From: Labilithrix sp.
Lineage (GTDB): Bacteria > Myxococcota > Polyangia > Polyangiales > Polyangiaceae
DNA length: 53,925 nt
Direction: 5' to 3'
Assembly: GCA_028287035.1 (NCBI GenBank)
Contig: JAQBQL010000147.1
Span: 1-53,925, forward strand
This document shows positions 7,409-16,617 of the stretch, piece after piece (within the stretch, counting starts at the first letter, position 1; the number at the start of each line of letters is the position of its first letter). A program made the translations under genes and the position numbers. The notes under the pieces were generated by a model. That model searched no databases, was not told where the DNA came from, and was given only the letters and a program-made list of their open reading frames with translations.

Positions 7409-9178
7409 ATGAATCGGCAGCCGCGGATGGGATGGATCGGCAGCGCGCTCGTGCTCGCGTGCAGCACGCTGGGCGCGGCGTGGCTGGGCGGCTGCAACAC
7501 GATGAACGGTCCGGACTTCGGCGTCCACGACGTGACCGCGTCCGATGACGACACCGCCGGCGACGGCGGCGCTGCGAACGCCGGGGGCTCCGGGATCCCG
7601 TGCGACGTCGGCGCGGTGCTGAAGTCACGTTGCCAGAGCTGCCACTCCTCGCATCCGTCGGCGCCGATGCCGCTCATCACGCTTGCCGATCTGCAGGCGC
7701 CCGCTCGCTCCGACGCATCGAAGAAGGTCTACGAGCTCGCGCTCGAGCGGATGACCAGCGCGACGAACCCGATGCCGCCGTCGCAGCCGCTCGCCGCGGA
7801 GGAGATCGCAGCCTTTGCCGCGTGGGCGCACGCCGGCGCCCCGAAGACCCAGTGCGCGACCGACACCGCGGAAGCCGGAACCGAATGCATCATCGCGAGC
7901 GACTGCCCGGGGGCGCTCGTGTGCCGAGCCGGCACGTGCGACGTCGAGTGCGTCACCGACAAGGACTGCACCGCGACCTGGACGTGTGAGGAGAGTCGCT
8001 GTCAGCCCCCCGCCGTGACCGCGGCGCCCACCTACAGCGCGGTCACCACCGTGGCCGCGTGGTCGACGACGAAGCTCACGCAGGTCGCCACCGAGTCCTA
8101 CAGCGGAACGGTCTTCGACGGACGGTACGTGTACTTCGCGCCCCAGTTCGGCGGGCCGGTCATGCGCTACGACACGAAGAGCGGATTCACCAGCGCGCGC
8201 GCCTGGGCGACCTTCGACGTGACGGCGCTCGATCCGAAGGCGCGAAGCTACCGCGGCGCCGTCTTCGACGGCCGCTTCGTCTACCTCGTCCCGAGCGGCG
8301 CAGGCGCGACCCTCGCGCGGTACGACACGCTGCAGCCCTATGCCGACCCGGCATCGTGGACGCTCTTCGACCTCAAGACGGTGACCCAGGCCGCCGGGTT
8401 CGTCGGAGCGACCTTCGACGGCCGCTACGTGTACCTGACGCCGTCCGACTCGACGGTGACCCTTCGCTACGACACGGCGGGCGCGATGACGAGCCCGACC
8501 TCGTGGTCGTCCTTCAAGATCTCGTCGGTCAACCCCGCCGCCATCTCCTTCGTCGGCTCCGTCGCTGCGGGTCGCTACGTCTACTACGTCCCGAACGGCG
8601 GCGCCGCCGGCCCGCGCGGCGTCATCGCTCGCTACGACGCCGACGCCTCCTTCACCAGCGCCGCCTCGTGGACGACGCTCGACCTCGCCACCTTCGATGT
8701 GCACGCTGCCGGCTACCGCACCGGAGCGTTCGACGGCCGCTACCTGTACCTCGTACCGGGCTGGACCGCCCCGACGCCCTCGTGGGCGACGAGCACCATC
8801 GCGCGCTACGACACCCTCGCCCCCTTCGCGGCGCGCGCCTCGTGGAAGTTCTTCGATACAAGCGCCGTCGACCCGGGGGCACGCGGCTTCAACGCAGCGG
8901 CCTTCGACGGGCGGCGCCTCATCCTGGCTCCCGGCTACAACGGCGCGTACCACGGCCTGACGCTTGCATTCGACACGACGGCCGACATCACGCTCGCCAC
9001 CTCCTGGTCGGTGTTCGACATGACGAGCCTCGACGGCGGCGTGCGGAACCTGCGAGGCGCCTCGTTCGACGGTCGCTACGTGTACTACGCGCCGGCCCTC
9101 GGCAATGCGGCGCGCTTCGACGCACGCCCCTTTGCTGCCGGCGCCGCGCTCCCCACCCTCGGCGGCTCCTTCTACTGA
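7409..9178 (+). CDS. Cytochrome c-seven-repeat beta-propeller fusion lipoprotein
   Basis: 589 residues. The ATG at 7409 gives a lipoprotein signal ending LGGC (Cys29), followed by an Asp/Gly/Ala tether. Residues about 63-148 are a planctomycete-type cytochrome c module: C75-Q-S-C78-H79 binds heme and NPMPP at Met122 supplies a likely sixth ligand, followed by EEIAAFAAWAHAGAP. Residues about 150-205 are a Cys-rich segment with eight cysteines. From about residue 225 to the end there are seven repeats of about 50 residues, each centred on a variant of FDGRYVYLVP and then RYDT, fitting a seven-bladed propeller. It lies 56 bp after the DUF1592 gene. Likely a surface or periplasmic electron carrier with a binding platform; the substrate is unknown. 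Confidence 0.8.
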   Translation: MNRQPRMGWIGSALVLACSTLGAAWLGGCNTMNGPDFGVHDVTASDDDTAGDGGAANAGGSGIPCDVGAVLKSRCQSCHSSHPSAPMPLITLADLQAPARSDASKKVYELALERMTSATNPMPPSQPLAAEEIAAFAAWAHAGAPKTQCATDTAEAGTECIIASDCPGALVCRAGTCDVECVTDKDCTATWTCEESRCQPPAVTAAPTYSAVTTVAAWSTTKLTQVATESYSGTVFDGRYVYFAPQFGGPVMRYDTKSGFTSARAWATFDVTALDPKARSYRGAVFDGRFVYLVPSGAGATLARYDTLQPYADPASWTLFDLKTVTQAAGFVGATFDGRYVYLTPSDSTVTLRYDTAGAMTSPTSWSSFKISSVNPAAISFVGSVAAGRYVYYVPNGGAAGPRGVIARYDADASFTSAASWTTLDLATFDVHAAGYRTGAFDGRYLYLVPGWTAPTPSWATSTIARYDTLAPFAARASWKFFDTSAVDPGARGFNAAAFDGRRLILAPGYNGAYHGLTLAFDTTADITLATSWSVFDMTSLDGGVRNLRGASFDGRYVYYAPALGNAARFDARPFAAGAALPTLGGSFY

Positions 9179-9213
9179 ACGCGCCGACCATGGCTCGCCC
9201 GCAGGACAGCACG

Positions 9214-11274
9214 ATGAACACGACGCAACGATGGCTTCCCGCCGAGCTCCTGCTCGCCCTCGCGCTCGCCGGGGCAGCAGCCTGCGGCGCCGCCGACGAC
9301 TCGCTCTCCGCGCCCCTCGTGCATCACGAGGAGCCGGCCGAAGCCGACGCAGGCACCGAGGTCGACGCCGCCCCCGGCGCGCCGCTGCCGCTCGACCTCG
9401 CCAAGGTGAAGAACATCCTGGTCGGTCTGCCGCCGACGGACGAGGAGCTCGTCGCGATCGAGCGTGACCCGGGCAGCCTCGGCACGCTGATCGACGGCTG
9501 GATGGCGACTCCCGACTACGAATCCAAGATGCTGCGGTTCTTCCAGCTCGCGTTCCAGCAGACGCAGATCTCGAGCATCGACCTGAACGCGCAGTTCTAT
9601 CCAAACTTCGCGGCGGCCAACCGGGTTATCGCGCCCCGCATGGTCCAGAACGTCGCCGAGAGCTTCGCCCGGACGGCGCTGGAGCTCGTTGCGCAGGATC
9701 GCCCGTTCATCGAGACCATGACCACGCAGCGCTTCATGATGACGCCTGCGCTCATGGAGCTCTACGCGTTCCTCGACGGGTGGCAGGTCAACAACGCAGG
9801 CCAGCCCCGTGACGTCTTCGCGGAGACGCACCCGAACGTCACGATCGTGGCCGAGGCCGCGCAGGGCCCCATCCCGATCAGCGAGACGCTCGACCCGTCA
9901 CATCCGAATTACATGCACTGGTACAATCCCGACGTCGCCACGACCGGCGCAGCCCACCCGGGTTGCGCGGCCGACCCGGTGGTCTTCCCGGACCGGCAGG
10001 TCGGGTTCACGCTGCACCTGCTCCTCGGCGGTACGCTGAACCGCCGGAGCGTGCTCTGCCCCCGTATCGACGGAAGCGCGAACGCCGCGCAGCTGACGGC
10101 CACCGATTTCACCACGTGGAAGATGGTGACGATCCGTCCTCCGCGCGCCGGCGAGAAGCCGACCGCGTTCTACGATCTCCCGCTCCTGCGCACGACCGGT
10201 GAGCTCGTCCTCGAGACGCCGCGCGTCGGCTTCTTCAGCACGCCCGCGTTCTTCGCGAACTGGCCCACCAATGCCAGCAACCAGATGCGTGTCATCGCGA
10301 ACCAGACGCTCATCGTGGCCACCGGCGCCGCCATCGACGGCACCGACAACACGCTTCCGCCGTCCGAGCCCGGTCTCGATGGCGTGCACGCCGGCAACCC
10401 CGCTTGCTTTGCCTGTCACAAGACGATGGATCCGACCCGCTCGATCCTCTCGTCGACCTATTCCTGGTATTACCACCGCCAGTCGGACCCGGCGCTCGTC
10501 GCCCAGAAAGGGCTCTTCGCGTTCCGCGGGGTCGTGACTCCCGTGAACGACGTCGCCGACCTCGGCGCCACGCTCGCCTATCACCCGCTGCTCGCTTCCG
10601 CGTGGGTGCAGAAGCTCTGCTACTACGCGAACTCCGCTCCGTGCTCCTCGGCGGATCCCGAGCTGCAGCGCATCGTCGATGGGTTCCAGGCATCCGGGTT
10701 CTCGTGGCGTCACCTGATCCGCGACTTCTTCTCGTCGCCGATGGTCACGAATGCGAACCGCACCGTCGCTGCCGGCAGCAGCGGCCCCGTCGTGGCGGTC
10801 AGCCGGCGCGACCACCTCTGCGCGACCTTGGACAGCCGCCTCGGCTTCGACGATGCATGCGGTCTCCGTCCGCTCTCGAAGCCCACGACGATCTCCAGGA
10901 TCGCCGCGGGGCTGCCGTCCGACGGCTATGCGCGAGGCACGGTCGCCCCGGTCCTCGCCAACGAGCCGACGCTCTTCTACCGCGCGGGCGCCGAGGCCAT
11001 CTGCGAGGCGGCCGCGACGGAGACCATCGACGCCCCCGCACCGCCGGCGCGCCTGAAGCAGTGGTCGAGCGCCGCCCCGGCCGCAGCGATCGGCGACTTC
11101 GTCCACCTCGTCATGGGCCTGCCCCCCGCCGACGCACGGTCGGCTCCGGCGCTCGGCGTGCTCCAGCGCCACTTCGATGACGCGCTCGCGACGGGCACGA
11201 CGCCTGCAGACGCATTGAAGTCCACGTTCGTCGTGGCCTGCCTCAGCCCGTCCTTCATCGGCATCGGGCTCTGA
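9214..11274 (+). CDS. CxxCH lipoprotein with DUF1549-like N-terminus
   Basis: 686-residue lipoprotein, third gene of the heme-lipoprotein operon. The ATG at 9214 is preferred because GCAGGAC lies just upstream and the signal then reads cleanly to AAAC with Cys24. The ATG at 9190 would add eight residues. Near residue 65, LVGLPPTDEELVAIERDPG and LIDGWMATPDYESKMLRFF resemble the start of DUF1549-type planctomycete proteins. C398-F-A-C401-H402, followed by KTMDP, is a second-type heme site like the one in the DUF1592 protein. No membrane segment follows the signal. Electron transfer or redox enzymology is inferred from the heme motif and neighbours only. Confidence 0.75.
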   Translation: MNTTQRWLPAELLLALALAGAAACGAADDSLSAPLVHHEEPAEADAGTEVDAAPGAPLPLDLAKVKNILVGLPPTDEELVAIERDPGSLGTLIDGWMATPDYESKMLRFFQLAFQQTQISSIDLNAQFYPNFAAANRVIAPRMVQNVAESFARTALELVAQDRPFIETMTTQRFMMTPALMELYAFLDGWQVNNAGQPRDVFAETHPNVTIVAEAAQGPIPISETLDPSHPNYMHWYNPDVATTGAAHPGCAADPVVFPDRQVGFTLHLLLGGTLNRRSVLCPRIDGSANAAQLTATDFTTWKMVTIRPPRAGEKPTAFYDLPLLRTTGELVLETPRVGFFSTPAFFANWPTNASNQMRVIANQTLIVATGAAIDGTDNTLPPSEPGLDGVHAGNPACFACHKTMDPTRSILSSTYSWYYHRQSDPALVAQKGLFAFRGVVTPVNDVADLGATLAYHPLLASAWVQKLCYYANSAPCSSADPELQRIVDGFQASGFSWRHLIRDFFSSPMVTNANRTVAAGSSGPVVAVSRRDHLCATLDSRLGFDDACGLRPLSKPTTISRIAAGLPSDGYARGTVAPVLANEPTLFYRAGAEAICEAAATETIDAPAPPARLKQWSSAAPAAAIGDFVHLVMGLPPADARSAPALGVLQRHFDDALATGTTPADALKSTFVVACLSPSFIGIGL

Positions 11275-11290
11275 ACCGAGACCATCCAGC

Positions 11291-12586
11291 ATGATCAGCC
11301 GTCGGCAAGCGCTCCTCACCTCCCTCTTCGGCGCCGGCTCGGTGGGTCTGCGCGCGCTCGCCACCGGGCTGCCCGCCGCGCTCCTGGTCAATCCGCGACG
11401 CGCGCTGGCGGACGGGAACGTGCCGTCGTGCGGGGTGGGCGCGCCCCAGTTCGTCATCCTCTCGACGTCGAGCCACGGCGACCCGCTCAACTGCAACGCG
11501 CCGGGCATGTACGAGGACGCACGCATCCTGCACCCGCAAGACGCTGCGATGGCGCCGCGCTCCCTGACGCTCGGCGGTGTGAGGCACACCGCGGCCGCCC
11601 CGTGGGCCACGCTCCCGCAGAGCGTCCTCGACCGCACCAGCTTCTGGCACGTCATGACCGACACTCCGGTGCACGGCAACGAGCAGGCCGTCCTCAGGCT
11701 CAACGGCCTCGTGCAGAGCAGCGAGATGCTGCCGTCGTTCCTCGCGCAGAAGCTCGCGCCCTGCCTCGGCACCGTGCAGGCAAAAGCGGTGAGCGTGGCG
11801 TCGTCACCCGCCGAGAGCCTCACGAGCGGCGGCAAGCAGCTCCCGCTGATCCCTCCACGCTCGCTGCAGGCCACGCTCACGAACCCCGGCGGACCGTTGA
11901 AGGATCTGCAGCCGCTGCGCGACCGTTCTCTGAACGAGCTCTATGGCATCTACAAGACGAGCGCGACGCCCGCCCAGAAGGCGTTCATCGACTCGCTCGT
12001 CACGTCGCAGCAGCAGGTGCGAAACCTCAGCCAGGATCTCCTCTCCCTCCTCGCCGGCATCAAGGACGACAGCACGAACGCGCAGATCATCGCGGCGGTC
12101 ACGCTCATCAAGATGAAGGTGGCGCCGCTCGTGTCGCTGAACATCCCCTTCGGCGCCGACAACCATTCGGACCCCGGCCTCGCGCTCGAGACCTCGCAGA
12201 CGATCTCGGGCGTCGCGTCGATCGCCTTTCTCATGCAGCAGCTGACGTCGGCCGGCCTGCAGGACCAGGTCACGTTCATGTCGCTCAACGTCTTCGGCCG
12301 CACGCTCGGCGCCGGCAACGACAACGGGCGGCAGCACAATGCCAATCATCAGGTGTCGATGATCATCGGCAAGCCGTTCCGCGGCGGCGTGGTGGGCGGC
12401 GTCGGTCCGGTCGACGGCGACTTCGGCGCTGTCGCGATCGAGTCGCAGACCGGCAAGGGAACGCCGGGCGGAGACATCAAGCCGCTCGAGGCGCTGCCCT
12501 CGCTCGCGAAGACGCTGCTGTCCGGCGTCGGCGTCGACCCGGGCGGGGTCGCCGCGGGCAAGGTCGTGCAGGCGGCGCTCGCCTGA
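11291..12586 (+). CDS. DUF1501-like Tat-exported protein
   Basis: 431 residues. The N-terminus SRRQALLTSLFGAG has the twin-arginine pattern and is followed by a hydrophobic stretch and an ADG cleavage region near residue 41, so export of a folded protein is likely. The body resembles DUF1501/DUF1552 proteins, which pair with DUF1592/DUF1549 proteins in many genomes. Visible segments are FVILSTSSHGDPLN near the N-terminus, PFGADNHSDPGL in the middle, and VFGRTLGAGNDNGRQHN then GGVVGGVGPVDGDFGAVAI late in the chain. DUF1501 proteins have a sulfatase/alkaline phosphatase-like fold, but I cannot verify metal ligands here. It closes the operon, 16 bp after the previous gene and 3 bp before the convergent transporter. 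Confidence 0.75.
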   Translation: MISRRQALLTSLFGAGSVGLRALATGLPAALLVNPRRALADGNVPSCGVGAPQFVILSTSSHGDPLNCNAPGMYEDARILHPQDAAMAPRSLTLGGVRHTAAAPWATLPQSVLDRTSFWHVMTDTPVHGNEQAVLRLNGLVQSSEMLPSFLAQKLAPCLGTVQAKAVSVASSPAESLTSGGKQLPLIPPRSLQATLTNPGGPLKDLQPLRDRSLNELYGIYKTSATPAQKAFIDSLVTSQQQVRNLSQDLLSLLAGIKDDSTNAQIIAAVTLIKMKVAPLVSLNIPFGADNHSDPGLALETSQTISGVASIAFLMQQLTSAGLQDQVTFMSLNVFGRTLGAGNDNGRQHNANHQVSMIIGKPFRGGVVGGVGPVDGDFGAVAIESQTGKGTPGGDIKPLEALPSLAKTLLSGVGVDPGGVAAGKVVQAALA

Positions 12587-12589
12587 GCG

Positions 12590-14104
12590 TCAGACGTCGA
12601 GGTCCTTCCAGCGCTTGCTCACCTGCGAGAAGGCGATGATCCCGATGACCGACGCGAGCCCCACCGCCGAGAACCAGTACCAGACGTGGTACGGCTTGTA
12701 CGTCGCCCACAGGAGATCGGTCGTCGCGTTCGCGTCCTGACCGAGCGTGCTCGTCAGCGTCTCGAACGCCGTCGTGCGCTTCACGCCGGTGAACGCCTCG
12801 AGGTGCGCGACGTCACCGTCCCAGACGCCGGCGCCGTGGTGCTCGGTGTTCTCGGCGAGGTACTTCATCGCGAGCACCGCCTTCTCCCCGTTCTTGCCGT
12901 ATTGCCAGCCCGCCAGCTTCGCCCCGAGCCCCTGACCGAGCGCCACCGGGATGTTCACGTAGCCGAGGTAGAGCGCCTTCTTGCCGGGCGGCGCGATGAG
13001 CGAGAAGAACTGCGTCTTCTTCGGGCCCGTCAGCATCTCGCCGGCCGAGAACAGCACGATGCCCGCGAAGAGCACGTACACGCTCGCCGACGTGCCGTAG
13101 AGGACGGTGCCGAGCGTCGCGATGAGGACGCCGAGCGCGATCGACGTCATGACGCGCAGCCGCGCCACGAGGAAGCTGACCAGCACCACGAACACCACGA
13201 CGAGCGTGGAGTTGAGGTTGAGGGCGATCTCCTGTTTCAGCTGCGTGCCGCGCGCGTCGGCGACGAGCCACGACGAAGGAAGCCAGTGAGCCGACCTCAC
13301 GAACGGGCTGGAGTCGATCCAGTCCGCGTAGAAGTTCGGCATGAGATCCCACAGCTGGTAGAGCATCATCCAGAAGCCGCTGAACAGGAAGATGACGGTG
13401 AGGAGCCGCACGTCCTTCAGGTTCGAGATGGTGTCGACGAGCACCCGCAGCGCGCCCTTCCGCTTGTCGGCGCCGGAGTCGACCTCCTTGTACGTGAACA
13501 GCATCAGGTAGTTCATCGCCATGGCGAGCGCCGAGCCGTAGAAGACGAGCTTCCAGTTGTTCGAGCGGAGGAACGCGCCGAACAGCGGGCCCATCGCGCC
13601 GCCCACGTTGACCAGCCAGTAGAAGAGGCCCCAGCCGACGCTGGAGCTCTCCTTCGTCATCGACTGCGCGAGCGTGCCCTGGATGCCCGGCTTGAACACC
13701 GCGGTGCCGACCGCAACGATCAGGTACGAGGCGAAGAACGCCGGGTAGCTGCGCACGTTCGCCATGAGCACGTAGCCGAGCACGTTGAGCGTGACCGCCG
13801 CCGCGATGGCCTTCTTGTAGCCGTAGCGGTCGGCGAAGCCGCCGCTCATCGCCGGCACGATCGCCTGCACCGCCGCGAAGACCGCAAAGATGGACGCCTT
13901 CTGCGCCTGGCTGAAGTGGAGGCCGCCCGGGTCGTCGGCCTGCGCGATGTAGAGCGGCAGGACGGTGCGGACGCCGTAGTACGAGAGGCGCTCGAACATC
14001 TCGACGCCGCAGCCGAGATAGAACGACCGCGGGAACGTCTTCACGGTCGCGAGGAAACCGGGCGGGTCAGCGGGCGGGACGGCGGCAGGCTCGTGGGCGC
14101 TCAT
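12590..14104 (-). CDS. Peptide MFS transporter (POT/PTR family)
   Basis: 504-residue inner-membrane proton-coupled oligopeptide transporter-like protein. The POT signature E-x-x-E-R-x-x-Y-Y-G is present as EMFERLSYYG near residue 30. GGFADRYGYKK is the MFS loop 2-3 motif, and LFYWLVNVGGAMGP matches the PTR2 signature helix. About a dozen hydrophobic helices are visible, with a soluble insertion of about 90 residues late in the chain (around EHHGAGVWDGDVAHLEAF) before the last helix. Initiation at 14104 (MSAHEP) is chosen over an upstream extension to 14215 that lacks membrane or family character. It is convergent with the DUF1501 gene and divergent from the L,D-transpeptidase gene. Substrate is inferred from family only. 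Confidence 0.88.
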   Translation of the reverse strand: MSAHEPAAVPPADPPGFLATVKTFPRSFYLGCGVEMFERLSYYGVRTVLPLYIAQADDPGGLHFSQAQKASIFAVFAAVQAIVPAMSGGFADRYGYKKAIAAAVTLNVLGYVLMANVRSYPAFFASYLIVAVGTAVFKPGIQGTLAQSMTKESSSVGWGLFYWLVNVGGAMGPLFGAFLRSNNWKLVFYGSALAMAMNYLMLFTYKEVDSGADKRKGALRVLVDTISNLKDVRLLTVIFLFSGFWMMLYQLWDLMPNFYADWIDSSPFVRSAHWLPSSWLVADARGTQLKQEIALNLNSTLVVVFVVLVSFLVARLRVMTSIALGVLIATLGTVLYGTSASVYVLFAGIVLFSAGEMLTGPKKTQFFSLIAPPGKKALYLGYVNIPVALGQGLGAKLAGWQYGKNGEKAVLAMKYLAENTEHHGAGVWDGDVAHLEAFTGVKRTTAFETLTSTLGQDANATTDLLWATYKPYHVWYWFSAVGLASVIGIIAFSQVSKRWKDLDV

Positions 14105-14217
14105 GCGGAGCGCGCTCTTAGCACCGCCGGCGTCACGTCGTGGCGGCACGAGCCCGGCGCACCCCCGAAAAGCGCCGATTTCTTGGCCCGCACCGTGGAT
14201 CGATGCACCTTGCACCG

Positions 14218-15918
14218 ATGAGGACCAAGGGCTCGAGGGTTTCCGCGCTGGCGGTCCTCGTCGCGCTGGCGGCGGCGAGCACGGCGGCGTGCAAGCACGA
14301 CGCGGCGCCCGCCTCGATCACGACCGTCACCGCGGCGCCGGCGGTGATCGACGCCGACAATCCCGTCCCCGAGATCTCGGCGAGCGCGAAGCTCGCGGCC
14401 GTCGCGCTGAGCGCGGTCGTCCACGCCGCGCCGAACGAGGCCTCGAAGAAGCTCGGCTACCTCCGCCTCGGGAGCGTCGTCGCGCGGTCGGACAAACCGT
14501 ACGGCACCGACGGCTGTCCCGGCGGTTGGTACGGCGTCGCCCCGCGCGGCTTCGTGTGCATCGGGAAGTACGCCTCGCTCGAGACGGACACGCCCCTGCT
14601 CCGCGCGGCGAGCGTGCGGCCCGACACCTCGCAGCCCCTCCCCTACGCCTACGGCTTCGTCCGCGCGGTCGCGCCGCTCTACCTCCGCGTACCGACGAAG
14701 GAGGAGATGCTGGCGACCGAGTTCAAGCTCGAGCCGCACCTGTCGTGGTGGAACCGGAAGGGGCACGCCGCCAACCGCATCCACCAGCTCGGCGCGAACG
14801 ATCTGGCGCACGAGATCATCCAAGATGCGAGGACGCCGCAACCCTCGAACGCCGTCGACGGCGTCCTCCTCCTCGGCGGCCATACCGAGCAGGACCCCGT
14901 GCCGTTCTGGCTGGAGGGCGGAGCGCGCGGCATCCCCAACGTGTCGGCGTTCGACGTCCCGGCGAGGGCGGTGTTCGCGAACCGCGTGCACCGGCACACC
15001 GGGATCGCGTTCATCGGCGCCTTCGCGAGCGGCCCCGCGCCCGACGACCGGCAGTACGCCGTCACCGTCGACATGCGCCTCGTGCCCGTCGACAAGCTGA
15101 AGCCCGAGGTCGGCTCCGCGTTCCACGGCGTCGAGCTGAAGGACGGCGAGCTCGGGCTGCCGCTCGCCTTTGCGCGGCCCTGCAACCCGAGCGCGAAGGG
15201 CACGCCGAAGCCGTGCGTCCACGTCTTCCGCGGCGAGGGCGAGGGCATGACGAGGACCGACGAGCTGCTGCCGACGCGCGGGATGCTCGCGCTCACCGGA
15301 CAGCAGAAGCGCATCAAGGACACCCGCTTCCTCGAGACGAAGGCGGGCACGTGGCTGCGGGCGAGCGACGTCGGCGTCGCCGCGAAGCCCGACGAATGGC
15401 CGCAGGCCGCGCAGCGCGGCGACCGGTGGATCGACGTGTCGATCGACGGTCAGACGCTCGTGCTCTTCGAGGGCAAGAAGCCCGTCTACGCCACCGTGGT
15501 CTCCACCGGGCAGGACGGGCTCGACGATCCGAAGACCACGAAGGCGACGCCGCGCGGCACCTTCCGGGTGAAGAGCAAGCACATCACGACGACGATGGAC
15601 TCGAACGGACGCTCCGCGCAGTCGGGCGGCGCCGCCCCCGAGTCCGGCGAGAGCAGCTCACCGACCGAGGACGACAAGCACGCCGGCAGCTTCGAGCTCC
15701 GCGACGTCCCGTACGTGCAGTACTTCCACGAGGGCTACGCGCTCCACTCCGCCTACTGGCACGACCACTTCGGGCTGCCGCGTAGCCACGGCTGCATCAA
15801 CCTGGCGCCCATCGACGCGCTCCGCGTGTTCCGGTTCACCGACCCGCCGGTGCCCGAGGGGTGGCACGGCACCAACGCGGAGCCGGGCAAGGGATCGGTC
15901 ATCGTCGTCCGCCGCTGA
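14218..15918 (+). CDS. L,D-transpeptidase (YkuD) lipoprotein with SH3-like domain
   Basis: 566-residue predicted lipoprotein that would cross-link or anchor peptidoglycan in the periplasm. The ATG at 14218 gives MRTKGSRVSALAV and a lipobox STAAC (Cys25); an ATG at 14203 would add five residues. A bacterial SH3-like stretch covers about residues 60-120 (VHAAPNEASKKLGYLRLGS to GFVCIGKYA). The YkuD catalytic domain is C-terminal, beginning near WIDVSIDGQTLVLFEG. It contains the conserved GTFRVKSKH segment, then HSAYWHDHFG and SHGCINL with catalytic Cys526. An acidic, Ser-rich insertion (about residues 465-485) sits inside the catalytic domain, which is a little unusual. The middle 250 residues are not assigned. 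Confidence 0.88.
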   Translation: MRTKGSRVSALAVLVALAAASTAACKHDAAPASITTVTAAPAVIDADNPVPEISASAKLAAVALSAVVHAAPNEASKKLGYLRLGSVVARSDKPYGTDGCPGGWYGVAPRGFVCIGKYASLETDTPLLRAASVRPDTSQPLPYAYGFVRAVAPLYLRVPTKEEMLATEFKLEPHLSWWNRKGHAANRIHQLGANDLAHEIIQDARTPQPSNAVDGVLLLGGHTEQDPVPFWLEGGARGIPNVSAFDVPARAVFANRVHRHTGIAFIGAFASGPAPDDRQYAVTVDMRLVPVDKLKPEVGSAFHGVELKDGELGLPLAFARPCNPSAKGTPKPCVHVFRGEGEGMTRTDELLPTRGMLALTGQQKRIKDTRFLETKAGTWLRASDVGVAAKPDEWPQAAQRGDRWIDVSIDGQTLVLFEGKKPVYATVVSTGQDGLDDPKTTKATPRGTFRVKSKHITTTMDSNGRSAQSGGAAPESGESSSPTEDDKHAGSFELRDVPYVQYFHEGYALHSAYWHDHFGLPRSHGCINLAPIDALRVFRFTDPPVPEGWHGTNAEPGKGSVIVVRR

Positions 15919-16040
15919 CCGCCGGTCATGGATCGGCGAACCCCCGAGGGCGGGCCTCGCGCGGCGCGCCTACACCGAAGATCGCCGGTAAATCGCGGGC
16001 TGCGTGCCCGGCCCCGGCCTTGCAACGTCCCCTGGACGTG

Positions 16041-16592
16041 ATGGGTCCGTCGCCGTTCGTCCGTACCGAGGCGCAGCGGGGAGACCGCCTGTCCGAGGCC
16101 CCGCACGTCCTCGACAGCGGCGCCTCGCTCCTGCCGCCGGCGCTCGGCACCGCGTCCACGCGGCTGCTCGAGCGGTGGCGCGAGCTCGTCTCCGGAATGC
16201 CGCGGCTGCCGCGCGCGTGGGTGGCGATGGCCGGCTACCTCGCGACGGGCGTCGCGCTCGGCCTCGTGCTCATCCTGCTCGTCTCCGTTCTGGCGGGCGA
16301 CGGCACAGGCGTGAAGAAGACGGCGGCAGCGCTCGCGGTGACCGACGACGTCGTCCATCTCCACGCCCGTGACATCGGCACCACGTGCTGGCGCGGCGCT
16401 CCGGACCCGTCGCTCGCGAAGCTCACCGTCGCCCTCGAGGTCGGCCTCGACGGCAAGGTCAGGAGCGCGCAGGCGCGCGGCGATTCACCGGTGATGCGCG
16501 GCTGCGTCGAGTCGCACGTGAGGGCGTGGGAATTCCTGCCGCAAGCGCAGAGCTCGCAGATGGTGCTGCCGTTCGAGGTCGACGCGCGCTGA
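16041..16592 (+). CDS. Single-pass membrane protein with AgmX/PglI-type C-terminal domain
   Basis: 183 residues from the ATG at 16041 (a GTG at 16038 adjoins it). About 55 N-terminal cytoplasmic residues are followed by one strong transmembrane helix, [19 protein letters not shown]. The periplasmic C-terminal domain reads [17 protein letters not shown] and then [14 protein letters not shown]. This is the TonB-C-like fold named AgmX/PglI C-terminal in myxobacterial gliding and spore-coat proteins. Two cysteines in this domain (in GTTCW and GCVES) could form a disulfide. It lies 25 bp before the cyclophilin gene. A structural or envelope-spanning role is inferred from the domain, not demonstrated. 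Confidence 0.7.
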   Translation: MGPSPFVRTEAQRGDRLSEAPHVLDSGASLLPPALGTASTRLLERWRELVSGMPRLPRAWVAMAGYLATGVALGLVLILLVSVLAGDGTGVKKTAAALAVTDDVVHLHARDIGTTCWRGAPDPSLAKLTVALEVGLDGKVRSAQARGDSPVMRGCVESHVRAWEFLPQAQSSQMVLPFEVDAR

Positions 16593-16617
16593 CGGTCCGT
16601 CTACCGTGCGATCTGCC

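Noticed and set aside
12686..14221. Long plus-strand open frame opposite the MFS transporter
   Set aside because: Extremely Arg/Glu/His-rich translation without domains, typical of the antisense frame of a high-GC gene; the transporter on the minus strand has complete family motifs.
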